64,000 nucleotides of DNA, from assembly GCF_000359125.1 (NCBI RefSeq), contig NZ_CAAF010000082.1:1-64000 (forward strand), read 5' to 3'. Positions 50,664-59,269 of the stretch are shown piece by piece. The stretch comes from Mesorhizobium sp. STM 4661 (GTDB lineage Bacteria > Pseudomonadota > Alphaproteobacteria > Rhizobiales > Rhizobiaceae). The translations under genes were made by a program, and so were the position numbers. Under the pieces are notes generated by a model. It made no database searches. It was not told where the DNA came from and worked only from the letters and a program-made list of their open reading frames with translations. How positions within the stretch are numbered: position 1 is the first letter of the stretch; each line of letters starts with the position of its first letter.

Positions 50664-51767
50664 ATGGGTTTCAAATGCGGCATCGTTGGCTTGCCCAACG
50701 TTGGCAAGTCGACGCTTTTCAACGCGCTGACCAGGACGGCGGCGGCGCAGGCGGCCAATTATCCGTTCTGCACCATCGAACCGAACACCGGCGAGGTGGC
50801 GGTGCCCGATCCGCGCCTGCAGAAGATCGCCTCAATCGCCAAGTCGAAGGAGATCATCCCGACCCGCATCTCCTTCGTCGACATCGCAGGCCTGGTGCGC
50901 GGCGCCTCCAAGGGCGAAGGACTGGGCAACCAGTTCCTCGCCAACATCCGCGAGGTCGACGCCATCGTCCATGTGCTGCGCTGCTTCGAGGATGACGACA
51001 TCACCCATGTCGAGGGCCGCATCGACCCGGTCGCCGACGCCGAGACGGTCGAAACCGAACTGATGCTCGCCGACCTCGACAGCCTCGAACGCCGCATCGT
51101 GCAATTCCGCAAGCGCGCGTCCGGCAAGGACAAGGAAGCGACCACCGTGCTGCCGATGATGGAGGCAGCGCTCGAACTGCTGCAGGCCGGCAAGCCGACC
51201 CGCATCCTGCTCAACGGCATCTCGGCGGAAGACCTGCGCATCCTGCAGGGGCTGAACCTCTTGACGTCGCACCCCGTGCTCTATGTCTGCAATGTCGCCG
51301 AGGCCGATGCCGCCACCGGCAACGAGCACACCAGGGCCGTGGAAAAGATGGCTGCGGCACAAGGCGCCCGCACGGTCATCATCTCGGCCGCGATCGAGGC
51401 CGAGGTTGCCCAACTGAGCGACGAGGAGGAGATGGAATTCCTCTCCTCGCTCGGGCTCGATGAGCCAGGCCTGAACAAGGTCATCCGCGCCGGCTACGAG
51501 CTGTTGCAGCTGATCACCTATTTCACCGCCGGGCCGAAGGAGACGCGCGCCTGGACCGTGCACAAGGGCGCCAAGGCGCCGCAGGCGGCCGGCGTCATCC
51601 ACACCGATTTCGAACGCGGCTTCATCCGCGCCCAGACCATCGCCTACAACGACTTCGTCACGCTGGGCGGCGAAGTGGCGGCCAAGGAAGCCGGCAAGGC
51701 CCGCGACGAAGGCAAGGAGTATGTCGTCCAGGACGGCGACGTGCTGCTGTTCAAGTTCAACACCTGA
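50664..51767 (+). CDS. ychF: Redox-regulated ATPase YchF
   Basis: A 367-residue Obg-related P-loop protein that prefers ATP. G1 GLPNVGKSTLFNAL, G2/G3 region FVDIAGLVRGASKGEGLGNQFLANIREVDAIVHVLR, the NVAE motif replacing NKxD (YVCNVAEADA), and a C-terminal TGS domain (TYFTAGPKETRAWTVHKGAKAPQAAGVIHTDFERGFIRAQ). It interacts with ribosomes in model bacteria. It follows pth by 95 bases. Confidence 0.97.
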   Translation: MGFKCGIVGLPNVGKSTLFNALTRTAAAQAANYPFCTIEPNTGEVAVPDPRLQKIASIAKSKEIIPTRISFVDIAGLVRGASKGEGLGNQFLANIREVDAIVHVLRCFEDDDITHVEGRIDPVADAETVETELMLADLDSLERRIVQFRKRASGKDKEATTVLPMMEAALELLQAGKPTRILLNGISAEDLRILQGLNLLTSHPVLYVCNVAEADAATGNEHTRAVEKMAAAQGARTVIISAAIEAEVAQLSDEEEMEFLSSLGLDEPGLNKVIRAGYELLQLITYFTAGPKETRAWTVHKGAKAPQAAGVIHTDFERGFIRAQTIAYNDFVTLGGEVAAKEAGKARDEGKEYVVQDGDVLLFKFNT

Positions 51768-51990
51768 GCCGGCAAACGGTCTCGCGGCTACTGGCCCGAC
51801 GGCGGCCGATCACGGCTTCGTGCAGGTTGGAGAGAAGCCGTTTCGCGCCGCTTGACTACCCCTGGCACCCGGTCTAAGGGGCGTCTGCATGCGGCCCGCG
51901 CTCCCCATCGGAGTGCCCGTGCCGGGCAATCAGAAATGACGCGTCGCTATCGAACGAAACCTCTTTGGCTTGAGCAAGGGAGACCCCGCG

Positions 51991-52965
51991 ATGATCAAGG
52001 CATTCGTCGTCGACAATGATCGCCTGCGCGTCATCGACGATCTGCTGGCAAACGGCGACAGGGTCGTCTGGGCCGATCTTCTGAACCCGACAAAGGAAGA
52101 AGAGGCGACGATCGATACCTGGCTCGGCGTTGCCATTCCGACGCGCGAGGAGATGGAGGAGATCGAGATTTCGAGCCGCCTCTATATCGAGGACGGCGCC
52201 TATTTCATGACCGCCACGCTGCCCGCCCAGACCGAGGCCGACGATCCCCTGATGTCGCCGGTCACCTTCGTGCTGGCCGGCAGCAGGCTGGTCACCGTGC
52301 GCTATCACGAACCGAAGGCCTTCACGACCTTTCCGCTGCGCGCCGAGAAGGTGGCGACCGGCTGCAACAGCAGCGACACCATCCTGATCGGCCTGCTGGA
52401 GGCGATCGTCGACCGCCTCGCCGACATTCTGGAGCGAGCCGGCCGCGACATCGAGGCGATCTCGCGCGACATCTTCGAGGCAAGGTCCACCAAGGTTTCC
52501 AAGCGCAACCGCGACTTCCAGGAGTTGCTGAAGGCCATCGGCCGCAAGGAGGACATCGCCTCCTCGGTCCGCGACAGCCTGATCTCGCTGCAGCGCCTCG
52601 CCGGCTTCCTCGCCCATGCCTCGACGCAGACCAGGATGAGCAAGGACATCCGCGCGCGCATCAAGACCTTGTCGCGCGACGTGCTTTCGCTGGCCGACCA
52701 CGCCACCTTCCTGTCGCAGAAGATCAGCTTCCTGCTCGACGCGACGCTCGGCATGATCTCGATCGAGCAGAACGCCATCATCAAGATCTTCTCCGTCGCC
52801 GCCGTCATCTTCCTGCCGCCGACGCTGGTCGCTTCGATCTACGGCATGAATTTCAATGTCATGCCCGAACTGGCCTGGAACTTCGGCTATCCCTTCGCCA
52901 TCGGCTTGATGACCCTGTCGGCGATCCTGCCCTTCTGGTATTTCCGCCGCCGCGGCTGGCTCTGA
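51991..52965 (+). CDS. corA: CorA-type magnesium/cobalt transporter
   Basis: A 324-residue channel protein: large cytoplasmic N-terminal domain with long helices, then two C-terminal membrane helices. The signature IYGMNF (GMN selectivity loop) is intact after TM1 (IIKIFSVAAVIFLPPTLVASIYGMNF), followed by TM2 and a basic end (RRRGWL). It forms a pentameric Mg2+ channel in the inner membrane. Start ATG 51991 has GGGAGA eight bases upstream. Confidence 0.95.
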   Translation: MIKAFVVDNDRLRVIDDLLANGDRVVWADLLNPTKEEEATIDTWLGVAIPTREEMEEIEISSRLYIEDGAYFMTATLPAQTEADDPLMSPVTFVLAGSRLVTVRYHEPKAFTTFPLRAEKVATGCNSSDTILIGLLEAIVDRLADILERAGRDIEAISRDIFEARSTKVSKRNRDFQELLKAIGRKEDIASSVRDSLISLQRLAGFLAHASTQTRMSKDIRARIKTLSRDVLSLADHATFLSQKISFLLDATLGMISIEQNAIIKIFSVAAVIFLPPTLVASIYGMNFNVMPELAWNFGYPFAIGLMTLSAILPFWYFRRRGWL

Positions 52966-53067
52966 GCAAGGCGTGGCTCACTAGAAATCACTTGACCAAA
53001 ATCCGTCCGGCCTGCATCCGGGAACGCCGATCCGTGGATCGTACAATCTTGAACCGGACTTCAGACC

Positions 53068-53529
53068 ATGACCGGAAAGACCTGGGCCTATGAGGATTTC
53101 ACCGAGGGCGCGTCGCTCGACCTCGGCACCAAGCTGGTAAGCGCTGCCGAGATCATCGAATTCGCCACCGAATTCGATGCGCAGCCGATGCATCTCGACG
53201 AGGCGGCGGGCAAGGCCAGCATCCTCGGCGGCCTGGCGGCCTCCGGCTGGCACACCTGCGCGATGTTCATGCGCATGTTGTGTGACGCCTTCCTGCTCGA
53301 TTCGACCTGCCAGGGCGCTCCCGGGGTGGACCAGGTCCGGTGGAAGAAGCCGGTGCTGGCCGGCGACATTTTGAGCGGCAGCACCACCGTCCTTGCCAAG
53401 CGCCTGTCCAGGTCAAAACCACAACTCGGCTTCGTCACCATGCGTTCCGAACTGTTCAACCAGCGCGGCGAAAGCGTCTTCGATCTCGAGAACACCGCTA
53501 TGTTCCTCACCCGTGAGGCCGTCGCGTGA
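53068..53529 (+). CDS. MaoC family dehydratase (first of a pair)
   Basis: A 153-residue hot-dog-fold protein of the MaoC/(R)-enoyl-CoA-hydratase type: YEDFTEGASLDLGTKLVSAAEIIEFATEFDAQPMHLDEAAG... The catalytic Asp-His pattern (D-x4-H) reads as FDAQPMHLDEAA; the GLAASGWHTCAMFMRM helix follows. The next gene, of the same family, begins inside its stop (GTGA), so both are made together and may form a heterodimer. The substrate is unknown. Confidence 0.9.
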   Translation: MTGKTWAYEDFTEGASLDLGTKLVSAAEIIEFATEFDAQPMHLDEAAGKASILGGLAASGWHTCAMFMRMLCDAFLLDSTCQGAPGVDQVRWKKPVLAGDILSGSTTVLAKRLSRSKPQLGFVTMRSELFNQRGESVFDLENTAMFLTREAVA

Positions 53530-53993
53530 CCCTCGACGAGTTTTTCTGCATCGGCACCACCGTCAAGCTCGGCTCGCACAAGTTCGAGGCAGATGCGATC
53601 AAGGCCTTCGCCCGGAAATACGATCCGCAAATTTTCCATCTCGACGAGGAGGCGGCAAGGAACAGCGTGCTTGGCGGGCTGTGCGCATCGGGTTGGCACA
53701 CCGCCGCCACCTGGATGAAACTGAACCTCGAAACCCTGATGGTGACCGAGGGTGATTGGACCGGCCCCGGGCCCTTACCCGAATTCGGCCCCTCGCCCGG
53801 CTTCAAGAACCTCAAATGGCTGAAGCCCGTCCATGCCGGCGAAACCGTGACCTTCACCCGCACGGCGCTCGGCCATCGTCCGATGGTCTCGCGGCCGGGC
53901 TGGCGGCTGCTCTCGCTGCGTTCGGAGGCCTTCGATTCGACCGGCGACAAGGTCCTCGAGTTCGACAGCGCGGTGCTGGTGAAGGTGGGGTGA
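53526..53993 (+). CDS. MaoC family dehydratase (second of a pair)
   Basis: A 155-residue hot-dog-fold protein similar to its upstream neighbour: FARKYDPQIFHLDEEAARNSVLGGLCASGWHTAATWMKL, KWLKPVHAGETVTFTRT, RSEAFDSTGDKVLEFDSAVLVK. It starts with GTG overlapping the previous stop. A long inverted repeat lies just downstream. Confidence 0.9.
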   Translation: MTLDEFFCIGTTVKLGSHKFEADAIKAFARKYDPQIFHLDEEAARNSVLGGLCASGWHTAATWMKLNLETLMVTEGDWTGPGPLPEFGPSPGFKNLKWLKPVHAGETVTFTRTALGHRPMVSRPGWRLLSLRSEAFDSTGDKVLEFDSAVLVKVG

Positions 53994-53995
53994 GC

Positions 53996-54161
53996 AGAGT
54001 TCTTTCCTTCTCCCCTCGTGGGAGAAGGTGGCCGAGCGAAGCTCGGTCGGATGAGGGGTGCTGGACGGATCGCCAACGTCGAATTTCTTCCAACACCCCT
54101 CTTCCGTCTCGGCGCTACGCGCCGATCCACCTTCTCCCACAAGGGGGAGAAGGAAAGAGCT
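53996..54161. repeat. Long inverted repeat, about 65-bp arms
   Basis: The left arm 53996-54060 and right arm 54094-54161 are near-reverse complements (CTTTCCTTCTCCC outermost; GATGAGGGGTG against CACCCCTCTTCC innermost). They lie between the convergent MaoC and apt genes. The outer motif CTTCTCCC...GGGAGAAGG is a common rhizobial intergenic element. Confidence 0.85.
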
Positions 54162-54168
54162 GCCGCCC

Positions 54169-54714
54169 TCAATGCCCCTCAAACCCGATCAGCGTTCTGA
54201 CCGGCACGCCGAGCGCTTCGAGCTTCTGGCGGCCGCCGAGGTCCGGCAGGTCGATGACGAAGCAGGCGGCGAGAATGTCGGCGCCGATCTGCCTGAGCAG
54301 CTTGACCGCCGCTTCCGCCGTGCCGCCGGTGGCGATCAGGTCGTCGACGAGGATCACCTTCTCGCCTGGCGACACACCGTCCCTGTGCATCTCCATCTCG
54401 TCCAGCCCGTATTCGAGGCTGTAGGCGACGCGCACCGTCTCGAAAGGCAGCTTGCCCTTCTTGCGGATCGGCACGAAGCCGGCCGAGAGCTGATGGGCGA
54501 CCGCCCCACCCAGGATGAAGCCGCGCGCCTCGATGCCGGCGATCTTGTCGATCTTCTGGCCGGCATAGGGATGTACAAGCTCGTCGATGGCGCGGCGGAA
54601 GGCGCGCGCATTGCCGAGCAGCGTGGTGATGTCACGAAACAATATGCCCGGCTTGGGATAGTCGGGAATGGTGCGGATGGCAGAGAGCAGCGTCTCTTCG
54701 AGCGAAGGTCTCAT
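54169..54714 (-). CDS. apt: Adenine phosphoribosyltransferase
   Basis: A 181-residue purine-salvage enzyme making AMP from adenine and PRPP. Motifs: IPDYPKPGILFRDITTLLGNARAFR, AGIEARGFILGGAVAHQLSAGFVPIRKKGKLP, SLEYGLDEMEMHRD and the PRPP loop VILVDDLIATGGTAEAA. Length is normal. It is downstream of petABC on the same strand but separated by a terminator. Confidence 0.96.
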   Translation of the reverse strand: MRPSLEETLLSAIRTIPDYPKPGILFRDITTLLGNARAFRRAIDELVHPYAGQKIDKIAGIEARGFILGGAVAHQLSAGFVPIRKKGKLPFETVRVAYSLEYGLDEMEMHRDGVSPGEKVILVDDLIATGGTAEAAVKLLRQIGADILAACFVIDLPDLGGRQKLEALGVPVRTLIGFEGH

Positions 54715-54760
54715 GAGGCGGAGGTTCCGTTGCCGTACAGTTTTGCCGGTAAGCAGCCGA

Positions 54761-54789
54761 AAAGGAAAGGGCGCCTTGTTGGCGCCCTC
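54761..54789 (-). terminator. Terminator of the petABC operon
   Basis: Read on the minus strand: AGGGCGCC and GGCGCCCT pair around AACAA, followed by TTCCTTTT. It sits 22 bases past the petC stop. Confidence 0.82.
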
Positions 54790-54811
54790 GTATTTTCGAT
54801 GCCTGCACCGC

Positions 54812-55666
54812 TCAGTGCGCCACGCCGGCCCACACCTTGCGCTTGGTCAGGTAGACCAGCGCGCCAAACAGCAGCAGGAAAACCAGCACGCGAAAGCCCA
54901 TCTTCTTGCGGTCTTCCAGATGCGGCTCGGCCGCCCACATCAGGAAGGCCGAAACGTCGCGGGAATACTGATCGACCGTCTGCGGCGAGCCGTCATCATA
55001 GGTCACCTGGTCGTCGGAGAGCGGCTTGGGCATCTTCAGCGACACGCCGGACAAGAAGTACGGATTGTAGTGCGTGCCTTCCGGTATCACCATGCCTGCC
55101 GGCGGCTGCTCGTCATAGCCGGTCAGCAGCGAGTGGATGTAGTCGGGACCGCCCTGGGCATATTGCGTGAAGATGTCGAAGACGAACTGCGGAAAACCGC
55201 GCACGACGCCGCGCGCCTTGGCCAGCAGCGACATGTCGGGCGGGGCAGCGCCGCCATTGGCTGCGGCGGCGGCTTCCTCGTTGGGGAACGGCGACGGAAA
55301 ATAGTCGGACGGCTTGCCGGGGCGATCGAACATGTCGCCGGCATCGTTGGGACCGTCATTGATCGTGTATCCGGCCGACAGCGTCTTGATCTGCGCTTCC
55401 GAATAGCCAAGATCTTCCAGCGTGCGGAACGCCACCAAATTCATCGAATGGCAGGCCGCGCAGACTTCCTTGTAGACCTTCAGCCCACGCTGCAGCTGGG
55501 CCTTGTCGTAGGTGCCGAACGGCCCGGCGAAGCTCCAGTCCATCTCCTTCGGGTCCTTGATCGGGAGATGCGTCGGTGCTGCCGCACTGTTTTCTTCCTC
55601 GGCGACGGCCGCGGTGCCCGCGACCAACAGGCCGAGCAACGCCAGCGAGGTGAGAATCTTCTTCAT
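54812..55666 (-). CDS. petC: Cytochrome c1
   Basis: The 284-residue haem-c subunit of the cytochrome bc1 complex, which passes electrons from the Rieske protein to cytochrome c. Sec signal (cut near 21-23), haem motif CAACH at 69-73, axial Met in GVSLKMPKPL, and a C-terminal anchor helix (VLVFLLLFGALVYLTKRK). It is separate from petB here, unlike the fused fbcH of Bradyrhizobium. Last gene of petABC. Confidence 0.95.
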   Translation of the reverse strand: MKKILTSLALLGLLVAGTAAVAEEENSAAAPTHLPIKDPKEMDWSFAGPFGTYDKAQLQRGLKVYKEVCAACHSMNLVAFRTLEDLGYSEAQIKTLSAGYTINDGPNDAGDMFDRPGKPSDYFPSPFPNEEAAAAANGGAAPPDMSLLAKARGVVRGFPQFVFDIFTQYAQGGPDYIHSLLTGYDEQPPAGMVIPEGTHYNPYFLSGVSLKMPKPLSDDQVTYDDGSPQTVDQYSRDVSAFLMWAAEPHLEDRKKMGFRVLVFLLLFGALVYLTKRKVWAGVAH

Positions 55667-55693
55667 GCCAAATCCCCTTAGATTCTCAGCCGC

Positions 55694-56995
55694 TCAGCCC
55701 TTGGTTTCCGGCGCGGCCGTAGCCCCCGCAGGATGGTGACCGGCACCCTTGTTCTTCTCGAGCACCGCCTCGGTAATCGAATTCGGCAAGCGCCGCGGCG
55801 TCTCGATCAGGCCGAGCACGGGGAGCGCAATCAGGAAGAAGGCGAAGTAGAACAGGGTTGCCATCTGCGCCATCAGCACGAAGCTGCCTTCCGCCGGCTG
55901 CGAACCCAGCCAGCCCAGGAAGATGGCATTTGCGGCGAACAGCCAGAAGAACAGCTTGTACCAGGGCCGGTAGACCGCCGAGCGTACCTTCGAGGTGTCG
56001 AGCCACGGCACCAGGAACAGCATGACGATGGCGCCGAACATGCAAAGCACGCCGCCGAGCTTGGCGTCGATCGGCCCGACATTGAAGGTGATGGCGCGCA
56101 GGATCGCGTAGAACGGCAGGAAATACCATTCCGGCACGATGTGGGCGGGCGTCTTCAGCGGGTTGGCGACAACGTAGTTGTCGGGGTGTCCGAGATAATT
56201 CGGCATGTAGAAGACGAAATAGGCGAAGAAGAACAGGAACACGATCATGCCAAACGCGTCCTTGATGGTCGCGTAAGGAGTGAAGGCGACGGTGTCGGTC
56301 TTCGACTTGACCTCGATGCCGGTCGGGTTCGACTGGCCGACCACATGCAGCGCCCAGACATGCAGCACGACGACACCGGCGATCATGAACGGCAGAAGGT
56401 AGTGCAGCGCAAAGAAACGGTTCAGCGTCGGGTTGTCGACGGCGAAGCCGCCGAGCAAAAGCTGCTGGATCCAGTCTCCGACCAGCGGAATGGCGGTGAA
56501 GAAGTTGGTGATGACGGTGGCGCCCCAGAAGCTCATCTGGCCCCAGGGCAGCACATAGCCCATGAAGCCCGTCGCCATCATCAACAGGTAGATGATGCAG
56601 CCGAGAATCCACAGCAACTCGCGCGGCGCCTTGTAGGAGCCGTAATAGAGACCGCGGAAGATGTGGATGTAGACGGCGACGAAGAAGAACGACGCGCCGT
56701 TCGAATGCAGGTAGCGCAACAGCCAGCCCGAATTCACGTCGCGCATGATCTTCTCGACCGAACCGAAAGCGAGAGTGCTGTCCGCCGTGTAGTGCATGGC
56801 CAGCACGATGCCGGTCAGGATCTGCGCCACCAGCATGATCGACAGGATGCCGCCGAAGGTCCAGGCATAATTGAGGTTGCGCGGCACCGGATAGGCGATG
56901 AAGCTGTCATAGACCAGCCGCGGCAGCGGCATGCGGGCGTCGAACCAGCGTTCGATACCGGTCTTGGGCGTATAGGTCGAGTGTCCCTCGCTCAT
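55694..56995 (-). CDS. petB: Cytochrome b of the bc1 complex
   Basis: A 433-residue inner-membrane subunit with eight helices, two b-type haems and the quinol sites. Signature features: YAWTFGGILSIMLVAQILTGIVLAMHY, WLLRYLHSNGASFFF (haem His pair region), YVLPWGQMSFWGATVITNF, the PEWY loop in HIVPEWYFLPFYAILRAI. A C-terminal extension (NKGAGHHPAGATAAPETKG) goes beyond the last helix. It lies 18 bases after petA and 27 before petC. Confidence 0.97.
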   Translation of the reverse strand: MSEGHSTYTPKTGIERWFDARMPLPRLVYDSFIAYPVPRNLNYAWTFGGILSIMLVAQILTGIVLAMHYTADSTLAFGSVEKIMRDVNSGWLLRYLHSNGASFFFVAVYIHIFRGLYYGSYKAPRELLWILGCIIYLLMMATGFMGYVLPWGQMSFWGATVITNFFTAIPLVGDWIQQLLLGGFAVDNPTLNRFFALHYLLPFMIAGVVVLHVWALHVVGQSNPTGIEVKSKTDTVAFTPYATIKDAFGMIVFLFFFAYFVFYMPNYLGHPDNYVVANPLKTPAHIVPEWYFLPFYAILRAITFNVGPIDAKLGGVLCMFGAIVMLFLVPWLDTSKVRSAVYRPWYKLFFWLFAANAIFLGWLGSQPAEGSFVLMAQMATLFYFAFFLIALPVLGLIETPRRLPNSITEAVLEKNKGAGHHPAGATAAPETKG

Positions 56996-57013
56996 CGAAA
57001 TGTCCCCTAGCCC

Positions 57014-57574
57014 TCAGCCGATACGGATCTTGGTGTCGGAAATGAACTGGAATACCGGCACCGCCATGTTCTCCGGCGCCGGCCCCTTCCGGATACGGCC
57101 GGCGGTGTCGTATACCGAACCGTGGCAGGGGCAGAACCAGCCGCCGAACTCGCCTTCCTGGCCGAGCGGAATGCAGCCGAGATGGGTGCAGACCTGGACC
57201 ATCACCATCCAGGCTTCCTTGCCCGGCGTGGTGCGGTTGGCGTCGGTTGCCGGCGCGTCTGACGGCAGGTTGGCGTTGCGGGCGATCGGATCCTTGAGGT
57301 CGGCCAGATTGACCGCCTCGCCGTCCTTCATCTCCTGTTCGGTGCGGTTGCGCACGACGACCGGCTTGCCGCGCCATTTGACGACGAGCGACATTCCCGG
57401 GGTCAGCGAGGCGACGTCGACCTCGACAGAGGCCAGCGCCAGCGTCGAGGCGTCCGGGCGCATCTGGTCGATGAACGGCCATGCGACGGCGCCCGCGCCG
57501 ACCACCGCGGCCATGCCGGTGGCAACGTAGAGAAAATCGCGACGATTGGGATCGTGGATGTCGGTTGCGCTCAC
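57014..57574 (-). CDS. petA: Rieske iron-sulfur subunit of the bc1 complex
   Basis: A 186-residue protein with an N-terminal Tat-like start (NRRDFLYVATGMAAVVGAGAVAWPF) serving as membrane anchor. The [2Fe-2S] site is C129-T-H131-LGC134 and C148-P-C150-H151: ligands C129, H131, C148, H151; disulfide C134-C150. It starts with GTG. First gene of petABC; the PetP/PetR-like pair that accompanies this operon in Rhodobacter lies 22 kb away. Confidence 0.97.
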   Translation of the reverse strand: MSATDIHDPNRRDFLYVATGMAAVVGAGAVAWPFIDQMRPDASTLALASVEVDVASLTPGMSLVVKWRGKPVVVRNRTEQEMKDGEAVNLADLKDPIARNANLPSDAPATDANRTTPGKEAWMVMVQVCTHLGCIPLGQEGEFGGWFCPCHGSVYDTAGRIRKGPAPENMAVPVFQFISDTKIRIG

Positions 57575-57794
57575 GGGTGCCTGATCCTTTCGCCTCTTCC
57601 GTGCCGGTGGCCGAGCCTTGCTCCCCGCTCGTTTGCGCCAACCCGACAGCGCATGGCGAACAGGCTAGCGAATTCCTCCGGCATTTGGAGTTCGGTTTAT
57701 GCGTGAAGCCCGTTTTTGTCCAGACGGGTGAAGGCACAAGGGCAGATTGTCGCGGGCGTCCCGCGCAGACATGAATTTGACCCACGAACACGAA

Positions 57795-57812
57795 TGTAGC
57801 AATATGTCTACA
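57795..57812. promoter_or_regulatory. Putative operator upstream of the Phd-type antitoxin
   Basis: TGTAG, eight bases, CTACA: an inverted repeat with five-base arms, 22 bases upstream of the antitoxin start, the usual place for an autoregulatory antitoxin site. Confidence 0.45.
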
Positions 57813-57833
57813 TCTTCTCGACAAAGCTGGCGA

Positions 57834-58127
57834 ATGAACATCAGGGCGAAGACGATCACCACCATATCGAGCCGTGAATTCAATCAGGATACGGCTCGCG
57901 CCAAGCGCGCCGCCAGGAATGGCCCGGTCTTCATCACCGATCGCGGCAAACCTTCCCATGTGCTGATGTCGATGGAGGAATATGAGAAATTGAAAAGCCA
58001 TCGAGGCAGGCCGGAAAAATTCAGAAGCCTTGCGGACCTTCTGGCGGACGATCGGCCTGAAGCGGATTTTGATTTCGACATCCCGGAATTCAAGAGCGTG
58101 TCCCTGCGGCCTCCCGAGTTCGACTGA
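57834..58127 (+). CDS. Phd/YefM-type antitoxin
   Basis: A 97-residue antitoxin. The N-terminal Phd/YefM DNA-binding fold reads TITTISSREFNQDTARAKRAARNGPVFITDRGKPSHVLMSMEEYEKL; the C-terminal tail is acidic (LADDRPEADFDFDIPEF) and binds the toxin. Its stop overlaps the VapC start by one base. The toxin is frameshifted, so this antitoxin may have no active partner. Alternative start: ATG 57804. Confidence 0.9.
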   Translation: MNIRAKTITTISSREFNQDTARAKRAARNGPVFITDRGKPSHVLMSMEEYEKLKSHRGRPEKFRSLADLLADDRPEADFDFDIPEFKSVSLRPPEFD

Positions 58128-58541
58128 TGTATTTACTCGACACGAATGTCATCTCCGAACTCAGGCGAAGAGACCGGTGCGACCCGAAGGTTCGCGTCTG
58201 GGCAGAGAGTCGAAATCCTGCTGAGTTTCATGTTTCGGCCATCAGCATTCTCGAGGCTCAGATCGGCGCGCTGAGAGCAGAACGAAAAGACATAAGGAAA
58301 GCAGCCGTCCTGCGCGCTTGGATCGACGGAATGGTTGCCGAGATCGCAGAGCGCATACTCCCCGTGGATCTTGCTGCTGCGCTGCGCGCCTCTCCACGTT
58401 CCGGATCCCCGGCCTGACCGCGACGCCTATATCGCTGCCACCGCGCTCGTCAACAACATGACGATCGTGACCCGCAATACGAAGGATTTCGAAGGCACAG
58501 GAGTAAAACTGTTCAATCCCTGGATACCTGTGACAGGTTAG
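58127..58541 (+). pseudogene. VapC-type PIN toxin broken by a frameshift
   Basis: The first frame gives 96 residues: MYLLDTNVISELRR (catalytic D5), FHVSAISILEAQIG (E), ERILPVDLAAALRA, then unrelated residues to TGA at 58417. The other frame continues correctly as PLHVPDPRPDRDAYIAATALVNNMTIVTRNTKDF to TAG at 58539, with the last acidic residues of the PIN site. A one-base gain (or two-base loss) near 58392 explains it. The truncated product lacks the C-terminal Asp residues and is probably inactive, unless the read is wrong. Confidence 0.82.
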
Positions 58542-58892
58542 ATGACCATGGCGCATATCATCGAACGCGACATATGGGCCAAAGCGCCCGACCACTGGCA
58601 AGGCGAGCTGGAGTGTGGTGCCTACGGCTCCAACAGCTGCCTGATCTTCAACTATCTGCCCGGCATCGGCGGCGGCCCGCGCCTGCACCAGCATCCCTAC
58701 AGCGAGATCTTCATCATCCGCGCCGGCACCGGCCTGTTCACCGTCGGCGATCAGGAAATCGAGACCACCGCCGGCCAGATCCTGATCGTACCGCCCAACA
58801 CGCCGCGCAAATTCACCAATCTGGGACCTGGCCCGCTGGAAACCGCCGACATCCACGAGAACGGCAGTTTCGTCACCGAATGGCTTGAGTAG
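58542..58892 (+). CDS. Cupin domain protein
   Basis: A 116-residue single cupin: GGGPRLHQHPYSEIFIIRAGTGLFTVGDQEIETTAGQILIVPPNTPRKFTNLG. The G-x5-H-x-H-x4-E part of the metal site is present, so it likely binds a divalent metal; the final His is replaced by Lys/Phe near PRKF. It begins right after the VapC stop. The role is unknown. Confidence 0.85.
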   Translation: MTMAHIIERDIWAKAPDHWQGELECGAYGSNSCLIFNYLPGIGGGPRLHQHPYSEIFIIRAGTGLFTVGDQEIETTAGQILIVPPNTPRKFTNLGPGPLETADIHENGSFVTEWLE

Positions 58893-58894
58893 AC

Positions 58895-58938
58895 CATGAT
58901 CCCGAAAAGTGGAAACCGGTTTTCGGAAAAGATCATGG
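58895..58938. repeat. Short palindromic repeat (copy 3 of 3)
   Basis: CCATGATCCCGAAAAG, core GTGGAAACCGGTTTTCGG, AAAAGATCATGG; the outer eight bases are exact reverse complements. It lies between convergent genes. Confidence 0.8.
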
Positions 58939-58956
58939 ACAAACAAAAAGATAAGT

Positions 58957-59268
58957 CTATTTCGCGCCGAGTCTGACCAGGACCGCCCTGGGAATATCGT
59001 ATTCGCGGATCACCGCGTCGTGCCTGAGCAGGCCGCACAGTTCGCGCTGGATGAAATAGCCGTGGACGGCCTCGGCCGCTTCCTTGAGCAGCCGGGGCCG
59101 ATGCTCGTCGCCACCGTTTTCGCGCAATCTCGCCAGCGTTTCCTCGACGCGCTGGCCGGCGCGGCCGAGTGCTGCCGCCTTCTCGGCGAGGATTTCATGG
59201 CCGAGCGCGTCAAAGGCCGCCTCCGCGAACGACGTGCCGGCAAGATGAGATGGTGGTCGCAGCGACAT
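58957..59268 (-). CDS. DUF6665 family protein
   Basis: A 103-residue, mostly helical protein: AFDALGHEILAEKAAALGRAGQRVEETLARLRENGGDEHRPRLLKEAAEAVHGYFIQRELCGLLRHDAVIREYDIPRAVLVRLGAK. It fits a small conserved alphaproteobacterial family of unknown function (DUF6665, recalled). GGAGG lies five bases before the ATG at 59268. The GNAT gene stop is immediately upstream (59270). Confidence 0.72.
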   Translation of the reverse strand: MSLRPPSHLAGTSFAEAAFDALGHEILAEKAAALGRAGQRVEETLARLRENGGDEHRPRLLKEAAEAVHGYFIQRELCGLLRHDAVIREYDIPRAVLVRLGAK

Positions 59269-59269
59269 C

